Of a DNA stretch of 64,000 nt, positions 41,064 through 51,865 are shown one piece after another. Position 1 is the stretch's first letter, and every line of letters begins with the position of its first letter. Position numbers and translations under genes: made by a program. The notes beneath the pieces were generated by a model. The model was not told the origin of the DNA. It did no database searches and saw nothing but the letters and a program-made list of their open reading frames with translations. The stretch comes from Paraphysomonas bandaiensis (taxonomy: Eukaryota > Chrysophyceae), in assembly GCA_965644295.1 (NCBI GenBank), contig CBFFRP010000433.1, positions 248,001 to 312,000 of the forward strand, written 5' to 3'.

Positions 41064-43156
41064 TTAATCGACCTTAATAGCGCCGTAGATCTTGCGGACA
41101 AACCAAAGACAAGCAAAAAATCCGATTGAGCCAGTGACCATCATGAAGGTGATGGAGATCATAGACATGTACGCAAAATACAAGACAGTGGGCACAAACC
41201 CCTCGATGTCTAGCTTGGACATGTAGTACCACACGGAGTAGAGGAACAGGTACACACCAGAAGAACCAGCAGAAAGGTAAGAACGCCACCACCAGCGGTA
41301 GTCCTCATTACAAAGTTGAAAGTAGCACATAACGATAGTGATCTCCGCGCAAGTGACAACCAGGATGATCAGCACCACGAACAAAAATCCGAAAACAAAA
41401 TAGAGCTACACAATCGGTCAGTATTAAAGTCAAGGAAGACAGACATGTGTACCTGGTGCAGCCACATCGCGGACATGATGAAGAACAGCTCGATGCATAC
41501 TGCACCAAAGGGAAGAACACCACCTAGAGCGACGCTGAAAATTGGGTTAGTGTACCACACTTGATCTGGTATATGCCTTGCAATCTGGTTTGTGCGGACA
41601 GGTACATCGATGGTCTCTTTCTTGAAGCCGAAGTAGCTACCGACAAATACAAGAGGAGTGCTGACTCCGAACCACAGCAACAGGACAGAGAGAAGGGTGG
41701 TGAGAGGAGCCGCTGTGGATGATCCCTGTTGGGATACAACCACGTTGGTTCCTACGAATATAACTCCCATGATGAGGGGATAGAGAAGAGCCGTGAGGAC
41801 AGTATTGCGTTTCCACTCCTTGCCATGGAATAGTTTGTATACCCGCGCAGACCAGTAGCCGGCACAGGAGCCCATAAAAACGAATATCAGCAAGAGAGCA
41901 GTCAACAAACTCCCTCTATTTGAGGGGGAGAGAAGGCCAAGGAGAGCACAGCCCATGGTGAAGCAGGTCATGGCTAAGAGTTGAACCCCTGTGCCTGCTA
42001 GTACCGAAAGGAGCATAGGAGAGAATGCGGGAGGACGGAAAACATCGCCGTGTACCAGCTTCCAGCCGGACTCTTCCTGGGCCTCTTCTAGGGTCTGCAT
42101 CTCGTTATACGTTGAGATGTCCTTGCGTAAGGTACGCAACATGATCATTGCGACCACTCCAGTGAGGAATAATACGATCATGAGCGAATTCACTATAGAG
42201 AAATAATGGATTTCGTCGTCGGGATTGCCTTTGAGGTACACGTCCCATCTATTCGACCAAAGCAGATCCGATGGTTCCCACTTCACGTCATAAGTGTATA
42301 TCACCTGTGGTAAATGAATAAGTTATATACGCAGGCGAACTAAGACGGAACATACCTCGTCCGGTGAATCCACACCCTGGAACTTCTCGGGATTGTGTAC
42401 AGCAGGACTGAACTGGTTGCAGGTCTTCAAAACTGTGTCAGTTTTGTCGAAGTCGGCCTTTGCCTCATCATACTCATGCTTAATAGAGAAAGGAACAACC
42501 TCGAATCCCACGATCCGGCTACCTTCGTAATTCGCAGGATCTTCCGCATAGCGGACAATAATCCGAACGTGATTGTACAGGAAGTGATGAGCCTTGGATC
42601 CACTCTTCGCAACAAAACCAACCGGGTACCCACGGGTGACGTAACCCAACTCATCATTGCGAACAGCAACGGGAAGTCCATCCAATAGCCAGTGTACGCG
42701 GTATTCCTGGTCAATCATCTGGCGGAATTTCATCATATCGTCCTTTTTGTGATTTTTTCGACACAAGATGACACAGGATTCATCTTGTTTCATGCGAAGC
42801 TGCAAAAGATAATTACTCCAACAACAATGCATCGATCTATACTCACAATATACGGCGATGTTGTCTCTTTATCACCAGATAGTCTCTCCCCCAAATTATC
42901 AGCCTTTCCTTTCGTGTGTTTGCGTTTGCAAAATGGCAAATCATAATAATCAAACGGCACCTGAGCCTTTGTAGACGTGACTTGATTAGCCTTCAAAGCA
43001 ACCTATCAAGAGTGTGAGTAATAAATCAGAGGATACATAGTGACATACATGATCCCCTGTTTGAAATGATGACACTGTAACTCCAGGGAGATTATAGGCA
43101 CTGCCTGCCAACAACAGACTACTAACTACTGCAATTAACACATTAGCACGGAGCAT
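41064..43156 (-). CDS. TM9 superfamily (nonaspanin) protein
   Basis: Nine-pass endosomal/Golgi membrane protein of 633 aa. Exons 43156-43049, 43002-42847, 42799-42356, 42304-41453 and 41405-41064 join in phase through introns of 46-51 nt. A signal peptide (residues 1-20) is followed by the luminal domain: NLPGVTVSSFQTGD, STKAQVPFDYYDLPFC, NLGERLSGD, SPY, DESCVILC. Then come the TM9 hallmarks EIHYFSIVNSLMIVLFLTG, GWKLVHGDVFRPP, GTGVQLLAM, WKRNT and IPDQVWYTNPIF, and nine hydrophobic segments. The C-terminus KVD fits the KxD Golgi-retention signal of the family. Family members sort glycine-rich membrane proteins and support phagocytosis and adhesion. The gene is head to head with REV1 (516 bp). 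Confidence 0.97.
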
Positions 43157-43672
43157 CTTCCTAAGAGATGCGAATCAAAACACCGAGCCTACGAAATTAA
43201 CCAGCACCTTGTACAGGGATGTACTGGCTATCCACAGGATTGATTGAATATATGACACCTCTGCATCACAACCAACTCCTCCTACACTGCATGCATGCAT
43301 ACATACATACATACATACATACATACATACATACATACATACATACATACATACATACATACATACATACATACATACATACATACATACATACATACAT
43401 ACATACATACATACATACATACATACATACATACATACATACATACATACATACATACATACATACATACATACATACATACATACATACATACATGCAA
43501 AGAAGGTTGTTGGAAATTGAAGTGGGTGGTAAGATATGTATATGTATATGTATATATATATGGGGGGTTGAATTCTTCACACTCTATGAGGGGTATGCAT
43601 AGCATCACTCTACCCCCTACTCATTCTACTACACAACTCATAGTATGACTTAACTCCCTATCATCCTGACAT
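43157..43672. other. divergent spacer TM9 / REV1
   Basis: 516 bp, of which about 210 bp is a pure CATA microsatellite (43285-43496). Must hold both promoters. Confidence 0.7.
43285..43496. repeat. (CATA)n microsatellite, about 53 units
   Basis: Uninterrupted ACAT repeat of about 210 bp between GCATGCATGC and CATGCAAAG. Any open frames through it are artefacts of the repeat. Confidence 0.98.
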
Positions 43673-46600
43673 ATGTCAGAGGGATCAAATCCAATAGCAT
43701 CTCATCATGGAGGAGATGGACGGATGTATATGTCTAATAAGATAATTAAATTACAAAATCCAGTTCATGGATATAAAGTTATATCAAATATATTTAAAAA
43801 TTGTTATATATTTGTGAATGGTTATACTGATCCTCCACGTAATGAAGTTGAAAGATTAGTTACTATGCATGGTGGACACTTTGATTCATATCAAACATCC
43901 AGAACCACACATTTTGTATGTGATGTATTTCCGAATGCTAAATTAAAGCAATTGAGAAAACATAAACGTACTGGAATTCGATATGTTACCACACAGTGGG
44001 TATTGAAATCTATTGAGTCACGATGTCGAGCACCTGAAGCTGAATTCCTTCCAAAGGGATTAGCTGGTCAACACGGAGTCGGTATTGCGTCATTTGTTCG
44101 ATCATCTCATGATTCCGTTCCGACCTCTTCTGATTCAGAGAGTGCGAGTATTCCTCGGTCGTTACCGCCGACATTGGCCACTGAGTCTGCACAAGCGGCT
44201 CCAACATCGCTCCCACCTCAGCATGGGACATCCAACCAACCGTCCCGCCGAGTCACATCCGACGATCCTGATTTCATACATAACTATTTTGAATCATCCC
44301 GTCTACATTTTATTGGCTCCTGGAGAGCACGGCTTCCAGCGCTACTTGCTTCTGTAGAAAGTGAAAGTACCTTGGATGAATATGAGCAGATGAATGATGC
44401 AACTTATACTAGCGGCAATGGAGACGAGCGTGTTGTACTACATGTAGATATGGACTGCTTCTTTGTCAGCGTACTCTTGAGAGGCAGGTAATTGTTAATT
44501 CTATGTTTTAGTAAATGCAGTGATTGAATTGTAGGGAAACAGAATTTCCAGATGGCACACCAGTGGCAGTAGCGCATAGTAAAGGCGCAGGATCCAGCGA
44601 GGTATCCTCCTGCAACTACGCCGCTCGGGCACGGGGAGTATCCGCTGGAACCTTCATGTCCACTGCCAAGGAGCGGTGTCCTGAGTTGCGAGTGGTTCAT
44701 TATGACTTCAAACAGTATGAGGAAGTTTCGGAGCAGATATACCGGATCTTCTTCTCCACCGTATCCAGGCGAGGAGGGATATCTGGGGGAGCACTAAAGG
44801 TTCAGCCAGTGTCAGTGGATGAGGCTTTCATAGAATATCCAACTGGGAGAGACGGGCTAGCAGCAGCAGCTGATTTGCGTCAAAGAATACATGGAAAAAC
44901 AGGATGTACAGCCAGTGTCGGTGTTGGCCCCAATATGCTTATTGCTCGGTTGGCCACGAAGAAAGCCAAGCCGGATGGGCAACACCGGGTAATGTCTGTT
45001 GAGATGAGGGAGTTTCTATCGAAAACCTTACTGAAGGATCTTCCTGGTGTGGGGTGGCGGCTTGGGCGGAATCTGTCTGAGAGGGGGTATACTACATGTG
45101 AGGAACTGTGGCCTGTGCCCGAAGAAGCTCTCCAGGAGTGGTTCGGAAGAGCGATGGGTCGACAGCTGTTCAATTGGTGCCGAGGGAGGGATGACAGAGA
45201 GCTCACACCAGTTGCTGAGCGGAAGTCTATTGGTAATCATTTTTGCAGAATATATATTTTTCACAACATATGGGTCGGTGTATAATCACAGGTGCTGAAG
45301 TTAACTGGGGGCTGCGATTCACAGAAGTTAAAGAAGTAGAAGTTTTTCTCTCGAAGTTATCTGACGAAGTTTCGAAACGGCTGGAAGAGGTATTGTTAAT
45401 TCTTTTCCCGTCTATATATTTTATTTGTTTGTGTTAGGCTTGTGTTAAAGGGAGAACAATCACTCTGAAACTAAAGAAGCGAAAAGCAGACGCTGACGCT
45501 CAGACCGCGAAATATCTAGGCCATGGCCGGTGTGACAACATGAGCAAGTGCGTTCAGTATTGTATGTCTGCATTTTTTATTGTACTATAGGTCTGTGACT
45601 GTACAGAGTGCTATGTCATCCGGTGCCAGTATATCTTCCAGAGTGATAGCTCTCTTCCGAACTCTGCAGTCTAGGGTGCCTCCCGAAGATGTTCGGGGAT
45701 TGGGCATACAAGTATCTCGCCTGCAACCTTTAGTGCCAAATAAGCACAAGCCTACAGAGCCACAAGATGCTTCGCTACGCCATTGGGTGAGTACACGTGT
45801 GGCGGATAGTTGCGCTGCTTCTTCAGAAGCAGAGTCAATCAGTGGACGCGGTCATGTACGAGTGCAGCACGAGGACTCTTCCAACTCTAGTAGTGCTACA
45901 GTGCAATCAGAATCACAAGGGGAATACCTGGTGCCCTCTCAAGTTGATCCCTCGGTACTTGATGCACTTCCAGCGGATATTCAGCGTGCGGTGGCGAGGA
46001 GTAGAGGGCGGAAGAGAAAGTCGTTGGCTAGTCTTGCGGGGTGCTTAGACGACAGGACAGAATGCATTGGTGAAAAAGTGCAGAATAGACGGATGGACAA
46101 CGCGAAAGAAATAGGAAACCGTAGTATTGATACGGCCGACACTATTGTGAGTACCTCTACTGTAGGTAACGGTGGATTTTCTCTATCCCAGCAGGTAAGA
46201 CTATGCGTGATTTTCATGGAGAAATTGATTCTGTACAGGCGGAATTTTTGTCGAGTATGCCACCAGAACTGATGGATGAAGTGTGGCAGGAGATGTGCGC
46301 ATCGTATCAGCAGTCTTCCTCGTCTCGTCTCGAGATGGATGGGGAGAAAAAATCTGGGATGAAGATTGAGAATTATTTGACCTCAGAGTGCTCCCGGCAA
46401 AGCAACGATAGTTGCGATATGGTGGCTACTGACTCCCCCCAACATGCAGGTGACGGCTTGGGAAGAGCACCGAGCGAACTCCTTCCACATTTATGGACTG
46501 GGGTTGATGCTCTAGAAGAGACTCTCGAACAGTGGATATGGCCATCTCACAAGTGTAGCGGACTCGAATTAGGTGATATGCAAATTGCCGCTTTGGTTTC

Positions 46601-46849
46601 GTTTGGCGCTTGGCTTGTACAAAGCAAACAAGTTGATAAGGTGTGGGTTCTGCTCCTATTGGCTTATATCAGTAATATTTATGTTATGCGCAATTCATCG
46701 TATAGGCATTATCCTTGATAAAAACTATACGTCGAATCAAAAGAAGGAGCCAGTATTTTAGATGGTGGTACAAAGCGGAAGAAGATACCACTGAGGCGGT
46801 ACAGTTAGCTTCCAAGATGATATACTTCTGTGAAGTCGATACCAAGTAG
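43673..46849 (+). CDS. REV1: REV1 translesion DNA polymerase (deoxycytidyl transferase)
   Basis: Y-family polymerase that inserts dCMP opposite abasic sites and scaffolds other translesion polymerases. Exons 43673-44487, 44535-45232, 45292-45389, 45438-45547, 45591-46194, 46239-46640 and 46706-46849 give 956 aa (introns 43-65 nt). Domains: BRCT about 35-120 (IFKNCYIFVNGYTDPP, THFVCDVFPNAKL, YVTTQWVLKSI); the REV1 N-digit-like RLHFIGSWRARL; catalytic palm DMDCFF about 259-264 and SVDEAF about 370; fingers NYAARARGVSAGTFM; thumb LPGVGW; little finger with GHGRCDNMSKS; two ubiquitin-binding motifs about 691 (DPSVLDALPADIQ) and 778 (LSSMPPELMDEV); and a helical C-terminal domain for REV7/Pol-eta-type partners. 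Acidic catalytic residues are present. It looks complete. Confidence 0.97.
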
Positions 46850-47087
46850 ATGTACTTGCTGGTGACATATAGGACACAGCTGTTAGATTTAGAGCAACAT
46901 ATATTTTGCTTTCTTTTGGATTTTATAAATACAGGAGTATTGACAATTAGCCGAGTATGTATTATGTATTGTGTGTTAGATTAACGACTATTCGTATTTC
47001 AGTTGGAAAGATACTACCAGTTCTAACCCTCCCTTTTCTTTTCTTTTCTGCTGGCAGCATCACTCTTTCTCGTTCTTCTGTATACTC

Positions 47088-47092
47088 CAGGA
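47088..47092. repeat. target-site duplication of the second copia element, left
   Basis: CAGGA, repeated at 51361-51365. Confidence 0.9.
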
Positions 47093-47159
47093 TGTTAGAA
47101 AGTGACATTTTTAGTAATAAGACCTTCGTTAACACTTATATAGAATATTATATAATTAT

Positions 47160-47833
47160 CCCCATTTTGTCTCAAAAAATGCCTTTTTTTGACCTGATTT
47201 GGGCTCAACAGGGCGCTCATATCAGCACCGGGAAAATATAGACATTCAACTTCAATATTCGGTTGAACAGAAGCTCACTTCTATCTTCATTATGATAATG
47301 ACAGTCGAATGTACGTGATTTCATTATAGTACACAATTATAGAGAAACCACAATCATGAGCGAAATACCAAAAGCAGATCATCTAACACTCCAGGTTATA
47401 TTCCATCTCATATCATACACACATCCTTCGATAAGGTGCACTTGCAGAGGTAAAGCCTGCTGTACTATATAAATGTGATAATGATGCTAATTAAGGCAAT
47501 AACAAGCCTCTCTTTCATCTTCAACTGTTTACATTTATTATCACACTTACAGTATACATATCATTCATTTAAAACTATATGAGTTCTCATTTGTGTTATT
47601 CATGTTAATCAAGGAACATCTATTTCTTAATACAGCAAGCATGCTACTAATAGCTATTATACAATCTAATAGTAACTTTTCAACGTCATGAGGATAAGCT
47701 ACAATTTAACCTAGGGATAAGGAGTATCGTCCCTTGTCTAAATTTTAAAACTCGGGCTTTTCGCCCTCGTTTCAAAATTTTGAGCGCGGGACGATATAGC
47801 CTCCTTATTGCCCGTGGTTAAATATAACTATAT
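47160..47833. mobile_element. 674-bp insertion inside the LTR
   Basis: Splits the LTR after ATAATTAT and before GAGAGTTACC. TAT occurs at both edges, so a 3-bp target duplication is possible. Its 3' end carries a large imperfect inverted repeat (47706-47822). No coding capacity is seen. It probably is a non-autonomous element; no clear terminal repeats match at the two outer ends. Confidence 0.7.
47706..47822. repeat. 117-bp imperfect inverted repeat
   Basis: TTAACC-AGGG-ATAAGGAG, ATCGTCCC and AAATTTTAAAACTCGGGC on the left pair with GCCCTCGTTTCAAAATTTTG, GGGACGAT and CTCCTTATTGCCCGTGGTTA on the right, around TTTTC. It folds into one long stem. Confidence 0.8.
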
Positions 47834-49437
47834 GAGAGTTACCATACTTCATTCATTGACATTCACCAACTCTTTTTATCTCTGCTACACCAACCATTTC
47901 TAGTACGATCTTACATCGTCACTATCTTGTACAGTCAGTATATTTCAGTTTCATCACTACAATGGCTATCATATTATTGGTTCTCATACTACAGCTAGCT
48001 ACTACTGTATTCTTTGAGTAACGGATATAATTCTAATATCTTGGAAACTACAGCTTTTAATTGCTCACAAACAGCAAAACTCAACACTCCCTCTCAATTC
48101 AAAGCTGTAAAACATGGCATAACTGACGGATACGCAACCACCGAAACCATATAGGACAAACAGGTGGACGTCTGGCTCCGACGTTTCAGCTAGCCTCTCC
48201 GTAGACAACACGTTTATGAGCCTCTGTTTCGTTTGTATGAATTCTCTCTGATGACGTCCACAGATGACTTCTGATCTTCTCCTAGACATCTCTTTCTATG
48301 CTTCTCATATATAACCCCACACAAAGATTTCGTAAATATGTCTGCAGTCTGGTTATCAGTTCCAACGTGATACAATATCGCAGTGTTAAAACGTCCTTCT
48401 GGATCTACATGTTCACGCACCCAGTGGTATTCGATTTCAATGTGTTTTGATCTTTTGTGGAACACTGGATTTAATGCTAGATCACGAGCACTCTGGCTAT
48501 CTAGAAGAATGGAGTGGGTTCGTACAGTCGAAGTCCCAATTCGGCCAACACCCCCCGAAGCCACACCAGTTCTTGCATGCCAGCGTACATAGCTTGGTAC
48601 TCACTCTGCATTGAAGACGTAGACACAGTAACTTGTAAGATTGATTGCCAGGTGAGTGGTCCACCTGCTGCAAACACAATGTATCCAGTTGTCGACCTTC
48701 GTGACACAGTATCGCCTGCCCAGTCAGCATCTGTGAAAATATGCATGTCAAAGCTCTTACCACTGAACCGAATACCTTTCCGCACAGTACCCCTGATGTA
48801 TTGTAACAAATAAGTCATCAACTTGCATGTAGCCTTTGCAGGTTTCGAAGCATATCGCGACAATAGGCCAACAGTATACGCAATATCTGGACGCGTATTC
48901 ATTGATAGATATAGCATGGCACCTAGTAAGCTACGATAGGGATAATTGTCGACTCCCTCTTCCTCCTGAGATGAGTTCTCACTATCAGTGCAATTAATCC
49001 TGTCCATGGCATCTACAGGTAGTGGAGATTTGCGAACTTTGTTTGAAGGTCCAAGGAATGCTGCATATTTGCTGAGATTTTTTTCAGCGTATGTCGATTG
49101 GTCAAGTTGAATATATTTCTTGGTCCTTGTAACTCGAACGTTGAGAAACTCCTTGGTGGCTATATCTGATAATGTCAGAACATATTTATATCCTTGTCTG
49201 GATGGGCAATTGAAATATACAGCAATGTCCACAGAAATCTTCTCAAGGAACTCTGTAGCTTGCAGTTCGTCATCTCTCTTTGCGGTGAATGATTTCCTTG
49301 TCATCTTTGATTTCGTGCAAGCTTTACAAATACCTTTCATTTTTCGTAAACTCTTCTTGCTGAGATGTTGTCGGGTTAATCCGCTCCCGGTAAAAAGTCT
49401 GTGTTTAAACGCTTCAATCAGCTTATGTTTGCAACGA

Positions 49438-49584
49438 AGAAATTTCCTTCATACGGTCAAGAAGGAGGATGGAGATATACAGACAACCAGAGCTGGATCC
49501 AGTTTCCTCATAGTGTAAACTGGATCCAGCTCTGGTTGTCTGTATATCTCCATCCTCCTTCTTGACCGTATGAAGGAAATTTCT
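49438..49584. repeat. 147-bp perfect hairpin inside the second copia element
   Basis: The 68-bp arm 49438-49505 is repeated as an exact inverted copy at 49517-49584 around an 11-bp spacer. The sequence duplicated is the protease-proximal coding piece (KKEDGDIQTTRAGS), so it arose by an inverted duplication within the element. Confidence 0.9.
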
Positions 49585-49825
49585 GTCCTTAACGATGAAC
49601 AGTTTATCAGAGGCACAGCTGTCTAAATACACGGGTTCATCGGAAGTGTGTAGCACCTCTTCAGAGACACATGAATCATCATGCGGTTCCTCATACATAA
49701 TCATGTTCACAGAGTCCGAATCTTCCTCTTGCTCCTCTCTCCGCAAAAAACGATTCCAATCTGTGCGTTTTGCAGGCTTTTCGTCGAAAAATGGCCGGTT
49801 TTTGTCTCCTTGTGCAGAGTCACTA

Positions 49826-50100
49826 ACAAAAAATATAAAAAACATGGAAAAAATACATGCAAAAAATTTAAAATAAATAAACTTTTTACATTTTTTTTTA
49901 TAAATTTTACAGGGGGGGACTTGCAATTTCTAAATTTGTTTTAAAATTACCTGCTTTTTACAAAAGTTAAACTTTTTAATTTTTAAAATAGAAAAAAACA
50001 ATTTTCAATTTTTTTATGAAATTTTTCACACAAAAAAACAAAAAATATAAAAAACATGGAAAAAATACATGCCCAAATTTTAAAATTTTTTGAAAAGCAG
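49826..50100. repeat. AT-rich duplicated segment in the second copia element
   Basis: AAAATATAAAAAACATGGAA followed by AAAATACATGC occurs twice (about 49829 and 50043) in a poly-A/poly-T-rich stretch that interrupts the coding frame between the zinc knuckles and protease. It looks like an inserted and duplicated AT-rich piece. Confidence 0.7.
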
Positions 50101-51040
50101 CAATACGTACAGTGTACTTGAGCACGAAATTTGCACTTATACGCACGATGTCTGGTGTCTCCACATACATAGCAGCCATCTGATTTTTTCTTCTCGTTGT
50201 GGTCTCTGCGGCTCTCAGATCGATTCCTAGCGCCACGACTCTTTCCCTGCCTTCTTAATTTTGCAATCTTAAGATCTCTCTTCTTCTTCCAGCACGATTT
50301 CTGTGAGTGACCCCGTTTGCCACATTTGGGATAGCTGCACACCTCATTTTCATCAGCAGTGGAATTCATGTTTACTTCGTCGGTGCCTTCTTTCGGGACA
50401 CCTTTTGCCTGATCGTATCTCCTGCATATGGTGATCACCTTGTAGGTAGAGATTGGTGTACAATTGCTCCAAATCGGTTCGTGTTTCGAGGGCAGTCTGT
50501 AACTTCGTTTTTTTAGCGATGTCAGTGGGTGGTTCCCCCAACTCGGACATTTTTTGACAGATGCCGTTTAGTCGATCGATTGCTGCGCACACGAGTTCCC
50601 CCGGTAGAATTTTGAATCCTGCAAACTTCTTATTCAATTCAACTAATTCATATTGGATTTCCCCTCGAAACCGAACAATTAACCTAGAGATGAGTTCACT
50701 CGCTAACTGCTCTTTATCAGGATGGTCCTGCGGGAGCATATCCTTTTCCCGGAAGTACTGATCCACGATCTCAAGGGCTTCAGCGACTGGTTGAACAGCT
50801 TCAAATATCGAACTGATGCACGTGTCTTTCCTCTCCAGCCACTTGTTCAGATCCTCCTTGTACTTATTTCGGACTGTCACTGGCGCATTATTTGCTGGTC
50901 TTACTGGACGGTCTTCTAGACCCAGATGGTTCCTGTTCTTTTCCTCATCAACCACGCTTTCAGATTCTTTGACCAATTCACTACACCGAACTGATCAAAT
51001 ATGGGAAGAAGTTTCCACTCCGAACTACCATCCGCTACCA

Positions 51041-51360
51041 TGTTAGAAAGTGACATTTTTAGTAATAAGACCTTCGTTAACACTTATATAGAATATTATA
51101 TAATTATGAGAGTTACCATACTTCATTCATTGACATTCACCAACTCTTTTTATCTCTGCTACACCAACCATTTCTAGTACGATCTTACATCGTCACTATC
51201 TTGTACAGTCAGTATATTTCAGTTTCATCACTACAATAGCTATCATATTATTGGTTCTCATACTACAGCTAGCTACTACTGTATTCTTTGAGTGACGGAT
51301 ATAATTCTAATATCTTGGAAACTACAGCTTTTAATTGCTCACAAACAGCAAAACTCAACA
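51041..51360 (-). repeat. 5' LTR of the second copia element
   Basis: 320 bp, uninterrupted; the reference copy for the broken left LTR. Followed on the minus strand by the primer-binding site TGGTAGCGG. Confidence 0.94.
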
Positions 51361-51365
51361 CAGGA
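51361..51365. repeat. target-site duplication of the second copia element, right
   Basis: CAGGA, partner of 47088-47092. Confidence 0.9.
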
Positions 51366-51865
51366 CTTAAAGCTATTGAGTATTGAAAAGTATAATGTCG
51401 AATTTGAAATGTATTTATGATTACTCTTTAATTGTACTAATTTGATATATTGAAAATTAAAATAAATATACCTTCAAATATCAAATATACCCTAATAATT
51501 ATTGCATTCCTGAGAGCTGATAGTTAAGTACATCAGTCAGGGTTAGAAGACAATATATTCCTCACTCTCTGTGTTTAGGTAGGTGCAAGCATATAAATCT
51601 CAACCTTGATGTCGTTGTTTCCGCAGCTACTTTTTGCTATTTGCCAATACTTTACAGCAAGCGAAACTTTTTACATACTAAAAATCGGTTCATAGCAATT
51701 CAGTAAAGGTAATACTACTTAATACTGATTACATATAATACATGTTATACATGACGCGCCGATCGGCGCATAAAACTTGAAATCAAAGGCAGTTTTCCTA
51801 ATTAACTTTCCTATAAGATATCTTTACAGCAATTCGAAAACGTGAAACATAAGGCCTGTACATAC
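51366..51865. other. 3' spacer of the large membrane-protein gene
   Basis: 500 bp, AT-rich, with no supportable feature. Confidence 0.4.

Larger units (their letters stand above)
47093..48086 (-). repeat. 3' LTR of the second copia element, with insertion
   Basis: LTR sequence 47093-47159 and 47834-48086, separated by foreign DNA at 47160-47833. Confidence 0.93.
48214..51041 (-). pseudogene. defective copia gag-pol
   Basis: Gag starts with an ATG that straddles the LTR/primer-site junction (51041-51039; MVADGSSEWK). It shifts frame near 50,930 and again near 50,440, and carries two zinc knuckles (CSYPKCGKRGHSQKSC, CYVCGDTRHRAYKC). The protease segment reads VYLDSCASDKLFIV. After a disrupted AT-rich stretch and a hairpin comes an integrase zinc fragment (CKACTKSKMTRKSF) up to YVLTLSDIATKEF. 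That is fused directly to the end of RT (VRVTRTKKYIQLDQSTYAEK), so the integrase core and the RT palm including YVDD are gone. RNase H follows (FTDADWAGD, SSMQSEY, DSQSARDLA), broken by one shift near 48,530. It cannot move on its own; enzymes supplied in trans could still mobilise it. Confidence 0.9.
47093..51360 (-). mobile_element. second Ty1/copia element, internally deleted
   Basis: Different family from the first. LTRs run TGTTGAG...CTAACA on the minus strand. The right one (51041-51360) is 320 bp; the left (47093-48086) is the same LTR broken by a 674-bp insertion. Apart from the insertion I see only two base differences between them. A 5-bp duplication CAGGA flanks the element. The primer-binding site TGGTAGCGG and the purine tract GAGAGGGAG are in place. 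The interior is only 2,954 bp against 4,868 bp in the intact element, because most of integrase and RT is missing. It sits between the convergent ends of REV1 and the membrane-protein gene. Confidence 0.95.

Noticed and set aside
43285-43602. Long open frames of Tyr-Val-Cys-Met or His-Thr-Tyr-Ile repeats
   Set aside because: They are translations of the pure CATA microsatellite, open in all frames by composition only.
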